The notes under the pieces are model-generated. The model was given only the letters and a program-made list of their open reading frames with translations, did no database searches and had not been told where the DNA came from. From Candidatus Poribacteria bacterium (GTDB lineage Bacteria; Poribacteria; WGA-4E; WGA-3G), in the NCBI GenBank assembly GCA_021295715.1, contig JAGWBV010000029.1, positions 532 to 52,163 on the forward strand: a DNA stretch of 51,632 nucleotides, given 5' to 3'. Of this stretch, positions 8,331 to 17,210 are shown one piece after another. Position 1 is the first letter of the stretch, and every line of letters begins with the position of its first letter. A program made the position numbers and the translations under genes.

Positions 8331-8353
8331 GAACCGCAAGTAAAATTAAAAAT
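8331..8353 (+). repeat. GAACCGCAAG-TAAAATTAAAAAT repeat
   Basis: First copy of a short element found again at 8420-8441, 10051-10073, 10074-10094 and 21643-21664. The core is CCGCAAGG(T)AAAATTAAAAA. This copy has lost one G of AAGG. Confidence 0.65.
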
Positions 8354-8419
8354 ATAGTCCCAAGCAACGCGCCGGGACGGCTCAACGGAGAGCACGTGAA
8401 AGTATCAAAATGCCTTATC

Positions 8420-8441
8420 GAACCCCAAGGAAAATTAAAAA
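8420..8441 (+). promoter_or_regulatory. Repeat-borne ribosome binding site of the NtrC-like gene
   Basis: GAACCCCAAGGAAAATTAAAAA ends directly at the ATG 8442. AAGGA is the only Shine-Dalgarno candidate, about ten bases from the start. The same cassette precedes the gene at 10095. Confidence 0.6.
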
Positions 8442-9872
8442 ATGTCAAATCTTGTGTTGATTGCTGACGACGACGACAGCCTCAGACAAATACTCGCCGC
8501 GACGCTCCAGAGAGCAGGCTATGAGACACTCAAAGCCCGAAGTGGAGCGGAGACGCTCGCCTGTATCAAGGAAACGAATGTTGATGTCATTCTGCTTGAC
8601 ATTTGGTTAGGGGATGCCAACGGAATTGAACTCATCGAGGACATTCAGGGGCACAATACCACCGCATCTATTATTATAATCACTGCCCACGGAACGACTC
8701 AGACTGCTATCGATGCCGCAAAGCAACGCGCCTATGGATACCTCACAAAACCAATTGATCAGCGACAATTGCTTGAGCTTGTATCGCGCGCTGCGGATGC
8801 CAGCAACCAAACGAAAAACGTCAAGACATCTACAACGCCTATTGATGTGGAGGGGCAGGGGAGAATGGTCGGTCAAAGTCCGGCAATGCAGGAAGTCTAT
8901 CATAAAATTGGACGCGCTGCCGTCAGTGACGAAACAGTCCTCGTTTTAGGTGAAAGTGGAACGGGCAAAGAACTTGTCGCCCAACTCATCCATCAAAACA
9001 GTGACCGATCCCAAAATCCATTCGTCGTTGTTGATTGTGGTGCCATGCCTTCGAGTCTTATTGAAAGCGCGCTCTTTGGACACGTCAAAGGTGCCTATAC
9101 CGATGCACATACCGCAAGGAAGGGGAAATTTCAACAGGCAGACAGCGGGACAATCTTTCTCGATGAAATCGGTGAATTGCCGATTGAAGTTCAGATGAAA
9201 TTGTTGCGCGTCCTACAAGAACGAGAGGTTGAACCGATGGGCGGGACCGAGACCCACGCGGTTGACGTCAGAATCATCGCGGCAACCAACCGACGACTGG
9301 AAACCGCGATTGAGCAGAAAGCCTTCAGGGAGGACCTCTACTATCGTCTCAACGTCATTCCCATTTCCTTGCCACCTCTACGAGAGCGAAAAGGGGACAT
9401 CCCGGAACTCATAGATCTGTTCATTCGCAGGTTCGTTGAAGAATACCAACTCCCCAAAATCGGCATCTCCGCGGAAGTCACAAAACTTCTTACAGCGCAT
9501 GAGTGGCCCGGGAACGTGCGCGAATTAGAAAATGCCATCAAACGAGCACTCGTCATGTGTTCAGGGCAAATGTTATTACCTGAGCATTTCGATCCGATAC
9601 TCGAAAAATCGATCCCTGCCAGTGAACTGGGAAATCTTGACACACAAATTTATAATTTGCTTCAAGCGCACATTCAGCACTATATGGAATCCGAGACATC
9701 GCCAGACGAACTGTATGCTGAAATTCGAGCGATCTTTGAGAAACCGCTCTTTAAGATCGTGCTTGAGCATACCAAAGGAAATCGGAGCAAAGCGTCAGAC
9801 ATCCTTGGGATTAACCGGAATACGCTCCATACAAAACTTGTTGAATACAATCTCGTTTTTGAGAAAATATAG
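8442..9872 (+). CDS. Sigma-54-dependent response regulator, NtrC family
   Basis: 476 residues. Receiver domain (1-120) with the acidic cluster D9-D12, phospho-acceptor D53 in LLDIWLGDANG, and a conserved Lys in YLTKPID. The AAA+ domain has Walker A GESGTGKE (170-177), Walker B IFLDEIGELP and the arginine-finger region PPLRERKGDIP. The sigma-54 contact loop reads GAYTDA (217-222) instead of GAFTGA. The C-terminal Fis-type helix-turn-helix is GNRSKASDILGINRNTLHTKL. Presumed partner of the kinase at 6675, as cytoplasmic activator of sigma-54 promoters. The deviation in the GAFTGA loop (Gly to Asp at position 5) may weaken or alter sigma-54 activation. No target promoter was identified. Confidence 0.94.
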   Translation: MSNLVLIADDDDSLRQILAATLQRAGYETLKARSGAETLACIKETNVDVILLDIWLGDANGIELIEDIQGHNTTASIIIITAHGTTQTAIDAAKQRAYGYLTKPIDQRQLLELVSRAADASNQTKNVKTSTTPIDVEGQGRMVGQSPAMQEVYHKIGRAAVSDETVLVLGESGTGKELVAQLIHQNSDRSQNPFVVVDCGAMPSSLIESALFGHVKGAYTDAHTARKGKFQQADSGTIFLDEIGELPIEVQMKLLRVLQEREVEPMGGTETHAVDVRIIAATNRRLETAIEQKAFREDLYYRLNVIPISLPPLRERKGDIPELIDLFIRRFVEEYQLPKIGISAEVTKLLTAHEWPGNVRELENAIKRALVMCSGQMLLPEHFDPILEKSIPASELGNLDTQIYNLLQAHIQHYMESETSPDELYAEIRAIFEKPLFKIVLEHTKGNRSKASDILGINRNTLHTKLVEYNLVFEKI

Positions 9873-9979
9873 GCGTGTTCTCTTCATTAGAAAAATATAT
9901 GTCTTAAACTAATTTTCGTAACCGTAGTCCGTAATGAAATTATGCCTTAAATGGCATAATTTGTCTTTGCTTTACATTT

Positions 9980-10009
9980 GGAGGTGTTTTTGCTTGGGGG
10001 TTTCCCCTA
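9980..10009 (+). repeat. GGAGGTGTTTTTGCTTGGGGGTTTCCCC-type repeat
   Basis: A second copy, GTAGGTGTTTTGCTTGGGTGTTTCCCCAGG, lies at 27797-27825 near the aldolase start. The terminal GGGG...CCCC can pair. Confidence 0.55.
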
Positions 10010-10050
10010 GATATACGTAAAGGAACTTCAAGCCTGAAACCTACCTGTCC

Positions 10051-10094
10051 GAACCGCAAGGTAAAATTAAAAATCCGCAAGGAATAATTAAAAA
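10051..10094 (+). repeat. Tandem CCGCAAGGTAAAATTAAAAA cassettes before the BMC gene
   Basis: Two head-to-tail copies (10051-10073 and 10074-10094). The second, CCGCAAGGAATAATTAAAAA, ends on the ATG 10095 and supplies its AAGGA ribosome binding site. Confidence 0.65.
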
Positions 10095-10397
10095 ATGGAT
10101 TTAGGAAAAGTGATTGGAACCATCGTCGCAACTCGAAAAGACCCGAGTTTAGAAGGTTCACGCCTCCTCATCGTGCAACCCTTGGACGAAAAACGCGACC
10201 CCATTTCTGAACCGCTCGTCGCTGTGGATACGCTCCACGACGCAGGCGTTGGCGAAACGGTCTACTATGTTACCGGCGGCGATGCCGTAAGTGTCACTCC
10301 CGGTAAGCGGATGCCGGTCGATGTTGCCATAGTTGGTATCGTCGATTCTATTTCGCTGGTCGACACAGAGAACGGCGGTCAGCCGTCAGAGGAATAA
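10095..10397 (+). CDS. EutN/CcmL-type microcompartment vertex protein
   Basis: 100 residues with the BMC-P (pentamer) signature: LGKVIGTIVATRKDPSLEG at the N-terminus, LLIVQPLD, LVAVDTLHDAGVGETVYYVTG and VDVAIVGIVDSI. Such pentamers cap the vertices of bacterial microcompartment shells. A second, divergent copy follows at 10502. No BMC hexamer or encapsulated enzyme is nearby, so the cargo cannot be told. The start is set by a repeat-borne AAGGA. Confidence 0.9.
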   Translation: MDLGKVIGTIVATRKDPSLEGSRLLIVQPLDEKRDPISEPLVAVDTLHDAGVGETVYYVTGGDAVSVTPGKRMPVDVAIVGIVDSISLVDTENGGQPSEE

Positions 10398-10501
10398 CGA
10401 TCAGCAGTCAGTTGGCAGTAGCGGGAAACGTGTGGAATTCACGCAACACGTAACTGCCACACATCTTAACCGATAACCGGAGATCGATAAGAAATAAAAA
10501 A

Positions 10502-10789
10502 ATGTACATTGCCAAAGTAATCGGAAAAGTCGTTTCTATCGTTAAACATCCTGCATACGAAAATCGTACACTACTGCTCATCCAACCGTTGAGCGTCAAA
10601 TCTCAACTCGTTCGCACCCCAACGATTGCTGTCGACTATGTCGGTGCTGGTGAGGGGGATACAGTGATAGTCGGTGCAGGTCCCGGTGTAGCACAAGAGG
10701 TATTCGGCATTGAAGACGCACCGATCCGAGAACTCGTCATGGGGATTGTCGATCGGGTTGATATAACACTTCAGGAGGAACCAACATGA
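10502..10789 (+). CDS. Second EutN/CcmL-type microcompartment vertex protein
   Basis: 95 residues: MYIAKVIGKVVSIVKHP, LLLIQPL, IAVDYVGAGEGDTVIVGAG and ELVMGIVDRVDI. It is clearly in the BMC-P family but well diverged from the neighbour at 10095, so it probably occupies different vertices or tunes shell composition. Its end overlaps the start of the lipoprotein gene by four bases (ATGA), implying translational coupling. The ATG is preceded by an A-rich stretch (AAGAAATAAAAAA) with no strong Shine-Dalgarno. Confidence 0.9.
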   Translation: MYIAKVIGKVVSIVKHPAYENRTLLLIQPLSVKSQLVRTPTIAVDYVGAGEGDTVIVGAGPGVAQEVFGIEDAPIRELVMGIVDRVDITLQEEPT

Positions 10790-11379
10790 GACGCATGACG
10801 CTAATTATCTGCTGCCTCATAGCGATCTGCTTACACCTCAATGCGTGTAGAGTTGCACAGGTGTTATCCACACAGTATAGCGAAAATATAGCGAGTGCCG
10901 CCTACGGCACCGAAGCAAACCATCCCGGCATGAACGATGGAAGTTTGGAAACGCTGGCAACACTCCCGGCGCGCAATGAGCGGAATTTCATCATCAGATT
11001 CGCTGAGGTCCATCCGGTCCGAAAAATTATTATTCACAATAGCAACCTCTTCCGGTTCGAGATGGATTACCTGAACCCTGAAACCGGCGAATGGGAGACT
11101 TTTCATACAGTCATTCAGCGACGCAATATCGGCGATGAACGGGCACAAGCCGAATTCGTCTTTGACAGGTTGAACTTCCAAACGAAGATGATTCGCGTCG
11201 CCGTTACTCGAACTGTTGATGATGTCATTGTGAATAAAATAGTAGCGGAACCCGGTGACAAAATCGTTGACCGGCGGACAACACTCGTGGGTCAATACTA
11301 TCCACACTATCGCGTTATGCAACCCGCAATCGCCCAAATCCGAGAGATTGAAGTCTATCACCTCGCCGATAATAAGTAG
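10786..11379 (+). CDS. Lipoprotein with discoidin-like beta-sandwich fold (predicted)
   Basis: 197 residues. The signal peptide is followed by a lipobox LNAC with Cys21 as the lipidated residue, so it is an envelope lipoprotein. The body (HPGMNDGSLETLATLPA, FAEVHPVRKIIIHNSN, DYLNPETGEWETFHTV, TKMIRVAVTR, AQIREIEVY) has the spacing of F5/8 type C (discoidin-like) carbohydrate- or ligand-binding domains; that assignment is by pattern only. The ATG overlaps the stop of the upstream BMC gene. The coupling of an envelope lipoprotein to a cytoplasmic shell gene is odd. Confidence 0.7.
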   Translation: MRRMTLIICCLIAICLHLNACRVAQVLSTQYSENIASAAYGTEANHPGMNDGSLETLATLPARNERNFIIRFAEVHPVRKIIIHNSNLFRFEMDYLNPETGEWETFHTVIQRRNIGDERAQAEFVFDRLNFQTKMIRVAVTRTVDDVIVNKIVAEPGDKIVDRRTTLVGQYYPHYRVMQPAIAQIREIEVYHLADNK

Positions 11380-11385
11380 GGAACT

Positions 11386-11475
11386 GTCAGTAATCAGCAA
11401 TCAGCATCGAGGGATAGGGTGGAAGGATGGGTACCCACTCTTCCACCCTTCCAATCTTCCATTCCCCACATTATT
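11386..11475 (+). repeat. Mixed intergenic repeats (CAGTAATCAGCA heptads, then TTCCAATCTTCCA)
   Basis: A short heptad-repeat tract (11386-11408) is followed by GGTGGAAGGATGGG and CTTCCACCCTTCCAATCTTCCATTCC, a second family also present at 18865-18925, 23366-23440 and 23890-23960. The two families are often adjacent. The halves can pair as a hairpin. Confidence 0.7.
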
Positions 11476-11534
11476 TAAAGAAAAACGAAACCTATCGCAA
11501 CAAACACTGTAAAAAGGTCCATCTGATTACGGAT

Positions 11535-14500
11535 ATGAGAATGAAACTTCATCCCATAGCACTGCGCGCGCCTGCGTATAAACGGTTACCACTCCTATTA
11601 ATAACGTTCTTCCTTTGTTTTAATATCTTCCCCCTTCCCATCCTGAACCCGGAAACCGATTCTTTTGGGCTCGCAGCTGCAGCACCGACTTCCTTAAGAA
11701 ACCAAAGTGCTCGCACTTTGACAAGTAACAGCGCAAAAACCCGAAGAGAGATTGAATTAGTCAGTAGTACCTTGCAGGGTGTAACGATCCAACTCATCAT
11801 CCCTAAATCCGATTTCCTTCTCGAAAACAGCGGAATGGCAGTCGGCAGTCAGCAGTCGGCAGTCAGCAAGGACACTTTGTTAAACGCAGATCTCTTTGCC
11901 GAAAGCCGAGAGCCGAAAGCCGAGAGCCAATCTATATCTTTTCCTGGATGTAACTTCACTACCGAATTCGGAACACTGCACCTCCCGATGCAATCTACAC
12001 TTATAAGTGTTCCACCCGACGTTGATTTCCAATTGCGGGTGATTGATAAGGATTTCAGCACACGTAAAATAGAAGCACTCCCTCTCACGTCAGCCAAACA
12101 AAAGGATAGTTTCTTCCCTGCGCGTCTCGCAGAAATCGGAGAAGCGGGTTGGATCCGAGAGAATCGCGTCCTCCCGATTCAAATGAATCCTGTCCAGTAC
12201 AATCCTGTCCGGCGTGAAGTCAGACTCTACCACCGACTCGTTGTAGAAGTGCGCTTTCGCGGGACTCGGATGTCTGTACAACCTAACGTGTTATCGACGA
12301 CACCGATCGGTTCACATACCGAATCCACGGTATTTGACGCAATTTTCGCTGATATGCTCGTTAACCCACAGAGTGCCACGAAATGGCGTTCCCGCCCTAT
12401 TTCACCAGGAACAGCGCGAGCACCAGCGGCACCAAGCGTTCCATTCACAGGACCCCGCTATAGAATCAGGGTCACCGACTCTGGAATGTACAGCATTACG
12501 GCGCAGGATCTCGCAGCTGCCGGTGCCAATTTAGAAACGATAGTTCCAAGAACATTGACACTGACAAATAAAGGGAAACAGATACCGATTTTTGTCCGTG
12601 GCGAAGACGACAAAAGATTCGACCCAACAGACGAAATCATCTTCTATGGGGAACGTCAGCACGGAGAAAATAGTTATATCGATCCCTATTCCGATGAGAA
12701 CATCTATTGGCTTTCTTGGGGGGCAGGACCAGGGATCCGAATGGCTACAAAGACCTCACTCCCAAAAGCAAATAACGCGCAAACTTACCGGTGGTTTCTC
12801 ACACGCGCACATATTGAGAAAGACCTACAGTTCAGACGTTTCCGTAATGTGAACCTAACAGCAAGCCAGACATATATAGAATTTAGTCAAGGGTTATTAC
12901 AGCGTCAGTTTACGCTGACCGAGCTGCCACCGCTTCCAGATGACAGCTGGTTCTGGTCCCAACTCGCCGCTCCCGCATTGAAAACATTCACCTTCAAGCT
13001 TCCAGGTGTCTCTGAGACAGCGCTACCTACAACAGTCCGAATCAGCCTGCACGGGAGATCCAACACGCCGCACCTATGTACGATTTGGCTAAACGATAAA
13101 ATCGAATTTGGGGAAGCCCGCTGGAATGGCGAAACCGAATACCAAATTCATAACCAAGATATACCGCAGTCGTTTCTTAATGAAGGACAAAACGCGATTC
13201 GAATTACAAATCCCGGTAACCCTGAAGCCCCTATCGATATTATCCTGTTCAATTGGCTTCAAATCGACTATTGGCGTGATTTTGAAGCAGAAACGGATGT
13301 GCTACCCTTTGCAATTACCCCATTCCGGGACGAAACAGGTGCTGTAAACGCAAGTTTCGAGGTCGAATTAAAGAACTTTTCCGTCCCAAATATCGAAATT
13401 TATGGCATCGACGGCACACGTTACGTAGGCTTATCCGCGCTTGTTGACGAAGATGTTCCTGGAACGTATCGGGTCTTCTTCCGCTCGTCCCAAATTCGTC
13501 CTAAAGCCGCGGACGATCCTACGATCCAATACATTGCCCTCACCCCGAACCAGTTCCAAAAACCGAATATCTCGGTAGACACGGCATCCGATCTGCGCAG
13601 CACGCACAACGCGGCGGACTACATTATCATTACACATGACCACTTTATTCACGACGTTCAGCCACTCGCCGACTATCGCGCCCAACAAGGACTACGCACC
13701 AAAGTTGTTGATGTCCAAGACATCTACGATGAATTTAATGAGGGCATTCTCAATCCCAAGGCTATCCGTGAATTCCTCAATTACGCCTATCACAATTGGC
13801 AGCCCCCTGCTCCGACCTATGTCTTTCTCATAGGCGATACAAATATCGATATCAAAAATAAACCTAATTTCGTCCCGACGATGCAGGTGCAAATCCCAGG
13901 CTACGGATCCAGTGGGTCCGACCATCAATTTGTTACATTTCGAGGGGAAGATAGTTTTCCAGACATGCTTATCGGTAGAATGCCCGCGAATAATCGCGTA
14001 GATCTCCGCATATTCATCGAACGCACCATCAGTTATGAGACTTCCGCTTCAGTCGGTTCTTGGCACAAACGGTTCCTCATGCTCGCAGGTTCAGATCTCA
14101 GATTCCACTGGCAAACCAGTCAGCTTATCACCCACAATCAGCTGAATGCCAGATACGAAACCCAACGTATCTACGCCCCCCATACGGACGAACCAACTTT
14201 GAGTGACGATACTGTCCTTACCCCTATCGGTAGGCGGGTGATCGACGGCTTTAATGACGGTGCGAGTATAGTGAACTATATTGGACACGGTGGCGGCGGT
14301 ATATGGTCATCCAGCCGGATGCTCGACTTTGCAGATCCCGAACAGAACTTAACCAATATTTCACAACTCCCCTTCGTTATCAGTATGACCTGCTACACAG
14401 GGGCGTTTGAAGGGAATAAAAACAGTCTCGTTGAAGAACTCCTGCGCTCGGAAAACGGTGGTGCCATCGCCGTCATCGCCGCAACCAGTATTGGACTGTT

Positions 14501-16715
14501 AGATGGCGACTATATACTGAATGCCGAAATATTTGACGTTATCTTCAACAAGCAGACCCGCAATTTCGGTGCCATCCTCGGACAGGCGAAAACCCAGTTC
14601 CTCATCAATGCGCCCAGATTCCTTGATCTCGCCGAAGTCTTCACGCTTTTCGGGGATCCAGCGACAAACTTGAAAATACCGAGCAATGAGATTCAGGTCA
14701 CCGCAGACATTAGTCCCCAGCAAGGACGAAACGCCTCTCACGGAGATACTTTTCTCTCCGTTTCCGGGACGCTATCGGATAGGAACTTTAATGGAGATGC
14801 CGAAATTACTGTTGTCCCGACAACTGAAACCGCACTTTCAAAAGATATAAAACTGGAACCGGAAATCGTTTCTATCGCCAATGGACAGGTCAACACGGAA
14901 ATACGGGTACCCGCTGATCCCGACTTTGATGTCGGGGCTGTCCAGATTTACGCATGGGATGCAGATGAAGAGGCTTTAGGGCATGCAACCTACAAGGTCT
15001 TAGATCGGTATGTCAAAAACGTCCGTCTTACACCTTTTCCCGTTGACTTAAATCAGCCCACGCACCTTTACGCAGAAGTCGTTGACGAAGATGCTATTGA
15101 CCAAATAATGCTCTATTGGAGTTTGGATGGTCACGAATTCTTTACAATCCCCGTTGTGCCGCATAGAGGCACTACCTATAGGAGTGAGCGACCTATCCCC
15201 GGATATTCCACCGAGGAAATTATCGATTATTACGCCGAGATTAAAGTTAAAAGTGGGCGAGCATTTCAAACCGAGCTTATCACTTACGATGTGGGATATG
15301 AGGAAATTGACATTGACCTCCTCCTGTTAAATCAAACCCTTACATGGGATACAACACCTCCCTTTACACTCTCAGTCCAAATCCGAAACCCAGAGAACCA
15401 AACGGTTCAAAACGTACCTGTCCAGTTCTATGTAAAGACGTTGAGCGGTGACACCGATATCTCCAATACAAACGTCAACCTTGCGTCAATACTCACCGCA
15501 CTCCAAGGTGCTACGCCAATCGGAGATCTCCAGATACTTCCCGAAGTTCTACCGGGGAGTCAAGTTGTCGTAAGCGTTCCGTGGCAACCGCCACCCGGTG
15601 AATATCTTGTCATAGCCTACGTAGATCCGCCATCTGCTGAACTGCCAAACGGAAGTATCATTGAAAAACGTGAAAGGAATAATTGGGCATCGAAACAGTT
15701 CTCGGGCAATCGTATCATTCTTACACCCGAAACGCTCGATCAGCCCATCCAGAGTCCAGATGGTATCTTTCGTATTGCTGTTCCGTCTGGCAGTGTGGAA
15801 ACAGGTGCCGTCCTGACTTATAGCGAAGAAGCTCTTACCGTTACCAACCAACCCGATATTACAGCAGTACTCTCAACGTCTGTCCTCGCCTATCAATTTG
15901 ACGTGGAGGCATTGGGGTTGCAAAACCTTCCTACACTGGCGGTAACCGCCACTTTCCAAAAAGTGGGAGAGAACTCCGATTCCCGAAAAGATGCTCATAT
16001 CTATCAGCGCGACAGTGACAACGGGAATTGGATTCGTGTCGGCGAGGAAGTCAAACTGCCGGGGACATTTGCGTTGCTCTCACATAATGACACAAGTCCA
16101 CCCGCACTTGAGTTAACCCTCGACCACCAAGGTTTCGTCGATGGCGACTATATCTCCGATACACCAACGATCTCAGTGCGGATTGAGGACGCAAACGGGA
16201 TTGATCCACGTTCAGAGAATATGATCCTCACCAAAAACGGTGAAAACGTGCCGCAAGATGAGTATGTGATTGCAGCATCGCCGACGAACAACAATCTACT
16301 CCTGATTACCTACACGCCGGTCCTGGAACCCGGTGAATACCGCATCCGTTTACAGGCACAAGACGCAAACGGCAATATCTCAGATACGGAGCGCACTGCG
16401 ACTGTCGCTGGGGAATTTGAAATCAAAAATATTGCCAACTTCCCGAATCCTTTTCTGCCCGGAAGCGGCACTTACTTCGCTTATTACCTCACGGGAAGTG
16501 CGGACGAAGTCAGCCTGAAAATCTACACGATTACAGGTCGCCGTATCATCGCCATTGACACACTCGATGCGTCCGTCTCCTTCAACGAATTCCACTACGA
16601 CGGCTATGACGGTGATGGCGAACCGCTTGCGAACGGGGTCTATCTCTACAAATTTACCGCCCGAAAAGGGGATATCCGCAAACAGAAGGTCGGAAAAATC
16701 GCCGTGCGGAAGTAG
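11535..16715 (+). CDS. Very large exported C25 (gingipain/PorU-like) cysteine protease
   Basis: About 1,726 residues from ATG 11535 (11541 is equally possible; the reading from 11427 runs through a repeat). N-terminal signal segment RLPLLLITFFLCFNIFPLPIL. The peptidase C25 core runs from about residue 690 (DYIIITHDHFI, PTYVFLIGDTN) with catalytic His918 in YIGHGGGGIW and Cys953 in SMTCYTGAFEG. Ig-like beta domains follow, and then a FlgD-like C-terminal domain (NFPNPFLPG...NGVYLYKF...QKVGKIAVRK), like PorU and type IX cargo tails. Family role: sortase of the type IX system or secreted protease. No por/spr genes are nearby. Repeat-derived peptides (GSQQSAVS, ESREPKAES) sit at about residues 103-135. 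Confidence 0.88.
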   Translation: MRMKLHPIALRAPAYKRLPLLLITFFLCFNIFPLPILNPETDSFGLAAAAPTSLRNQSARTLTSNSAKTRREIELVSSTLQGVTIQLIIPKSDFLLENSGMAVGSQQSAVSKDTLLNADLFAESREPKAESQSISFPGCNFTTEFGTLHLPMQSTLISVPPDVDFQLRVIDKDFSTRKIEALPLTSAKQKDSFFPARLAEIGEAGWIRENRVLPIQMNPVQYNPVRREVRLYHRLVVEVRFRGTRMSVQPNVLSTTPIGSHTESTVFDAIFADMLVNPQSATKWRSRPISPGTARAPAAPSVPFTGPRYRIRVTDSGMYSITAQDLAAAGANLETIVPRTLTLTNKGKQIPIFVRGEDDKRFDPTDEIIFYGERQHGENSYIDPYSDENIYWLSWGAGPGIRMATKTSLPKANNAQTYRWFLTRAHIEKDLQFRRFRNVNLTASQTYIEFSQGLLQRQFTLTELPPLPDDSWFWSQLAAPALKTFTFKLPGVSETALPTTVRISLHGRSNTPHLCTIWLNDKIEFGEARWNGETEYQIHNQDIPQSFLNEGQNAIRITNPGNPEAPIDIILFNWLQIDYWRDFEAETDVLPFAITPFRDETGAVNASFEVELKNFSVPNIEIYGIDGTRYVGLSALVDEDVPGTYRVFFRSSQIRPKAADDPTIQYIALTPNQFQKPNISVDTASDLRSTHNAADYIIITHDHFIHDVQPLADYRAQQGLRTKVVDVQDIYDEFNEGILNPKAIREFLNYAYHNWQPPAPTYVFLIGDTNIDIKNKPNFVPTMQVQIPGYGSSGSDHQFVTFRGEDSFPDMLIGRMPANNRVDLRIFIERTISYETSASVGSWHKRFLMLAGSDLRFHWQTSQLITHNQLNARYETQRIYAPHTDEPTLSDDTVLTPIGRRVIDGFNDGASIVNYIGHGGGGIWSSSRMLDFADPEQNLTNISQLPFVISMTCYTGAFEGNKNSLVEELLRSENGGAIAVIAATSIGLLDGDYILNAEIFDVIFNKQTRNFGAILGQAKTQFLINAPRFLDLAEVFTLFGDPATNLKIPSNEIQVTADISPQQGRNASHGDTFLSVSGTLSDRNFNGDAEITVVPTTETALSKDIKLEPEIVSIANGQVNTEIRVPADPDFDVGAVQIYAWDADEEALGHATYKVLDRYVKNVRLTPFPVDLNQPTHLYAEVVDEDAIDQIMLYWSLDGHEFFTIPVVPHRGTTYRSERPIPGYSTEEIIDYYAEIKVKSGRAFQTELITYDVGYEEIDIDLLLLNQTLTWDTTPPFTLSVQIRNPENQTVQNVPVQFYVKTLSGDTDISNTNVNLASILTALQGATPIGDLQILPEVLPGSQVVVSVPWQPPPGEYLVIAYVDPPSAELPNGSIIEKRERNNWASKQFSGNRIILTPETLDQPIQSPDGIFRIAVPSGSVETGAVLTYSEEALTVTNQPDITAVLSTSVLAYQFDVEALGLQNLPTLAVTATFQKVGENSDSRKDAHIYQRDSDNGNWIRVGEEVKLPGTFALLSHNDTSPPALELTLDHQGFVDGDYISDTPTISVRIEDANGIDPRSENMILTKNGENVPQDEYVIAASPTNNNLLLITYTPVLEPGEYRIRLQAQDANGNISDTERTATVAGEFEIKNIANFPNPFLPGSGTYFAYYLTGSADEVSLKIYTITGRRIIAIDTLDASVSFNEFHYDGYDGDGEPLANGVYLYKFTARKGDIRKQKVGKIAVRK
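11838..11928 (+). repeat. Intergenic-type repeats read in frame inside the C25 protease
   Basis: GCAGTCGGCAGTCAGCAG (11839-11868) encodes QQSAVS. Two 14-base tandem GCCGAAAGCCGAGA units (11899-11928) encode ESREPKAES. The same sequence families fill intergenic gaps elsewhere, yet the frame stays open. Confidence 0.8.
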
Positions 16716-16756
16716 CACAGCAATTTATAGTAAAGTCGAAAAATATGTAGACGGTA

Positions 16757-16778
16757 GGAGCGGTTTCCTAACCGTTCC
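16757..16778 (+). repeat. Hairpin repeat GGAGCGGTT-TCCT-AACCGTTCC
   Basis: A nine-pair stem with a four-base loop. Compared with the copy at 16830 one stem pair changes from A-T to T-A and a G-U becomes G-C, so pairing is kept while sequence varies. Confidence 0.7.
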
Positions 16779-16829
16779 ATAGGTGTCAATTTAAAAAAAG
16801 GGTGGTTTTCCCATCTCCCAGGTCCGGTA

Positions 16830-16851
16830 GGTGCGGTTTCCCAACCGCACC
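16830..16851 (+). repeat. Hairpin repeat GGTGCGGTT-TCCC-AACCGCACC
   Basis: A perfect nine-pair stem, four-base loop. There is no T-run after it, so not a normal terminator, although it could protect the 3' end of the protease mRNA. The GCGGTTTCCTAACC core recurs at 50880-50893. Confidence 0.7.
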
Positions 16852-17210
16852 GGATCGTCCAAAAAAGGCGTGAAATTCGATAATTTCTTAAAACTGAATA
16901 ACCCTACTGGGAGGCTGGATCCACTTGACAAATTGTCTCTTCTCCTGAAAATCCTAAAATCTTGTAAATCCTGATTCTGACGACTCTTCTTCACCCTTAC
17001 CAAAATCCGCGCAATCCCTATAATCCGTGAAAATCCGCAATTCAGATTTTTCCTTGATACATCACTGCTTTTCTGGTATAACTTAATAAAGTGAAGAGAG
17101 AGGATGAAGCCTGTTCTACACCAAAGCCGGGTCTATCAATTTCGGTTTGACTTTCTTATTCTACCAGAAAGGTCCTACCGATATCGACAAAATTTGAGGA
17201 GGTGAAACCT

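Larger units (their letters stand above)
16716..17195. other. Gene-free stretch with hairpin repeats
   Basis: Holds two related hairpins (16757-16778 and 16830-16851) and two degraded ATCCTGA/ATCCGCG heptad tracts (16944-16983 and 16999-17047). A GGTATAACTTAATAAAG segment at 17074-17091 may contain a -10 box for the toxin-antitoxin pair. Nothing coding seen. Confidence 0.6.

Noticed and set aside
10095-10789. Complete microcompartment operon
   Set aside because: Only vertex proteins are present; no BMC hexamer, trimer or signature enzyme within the window.
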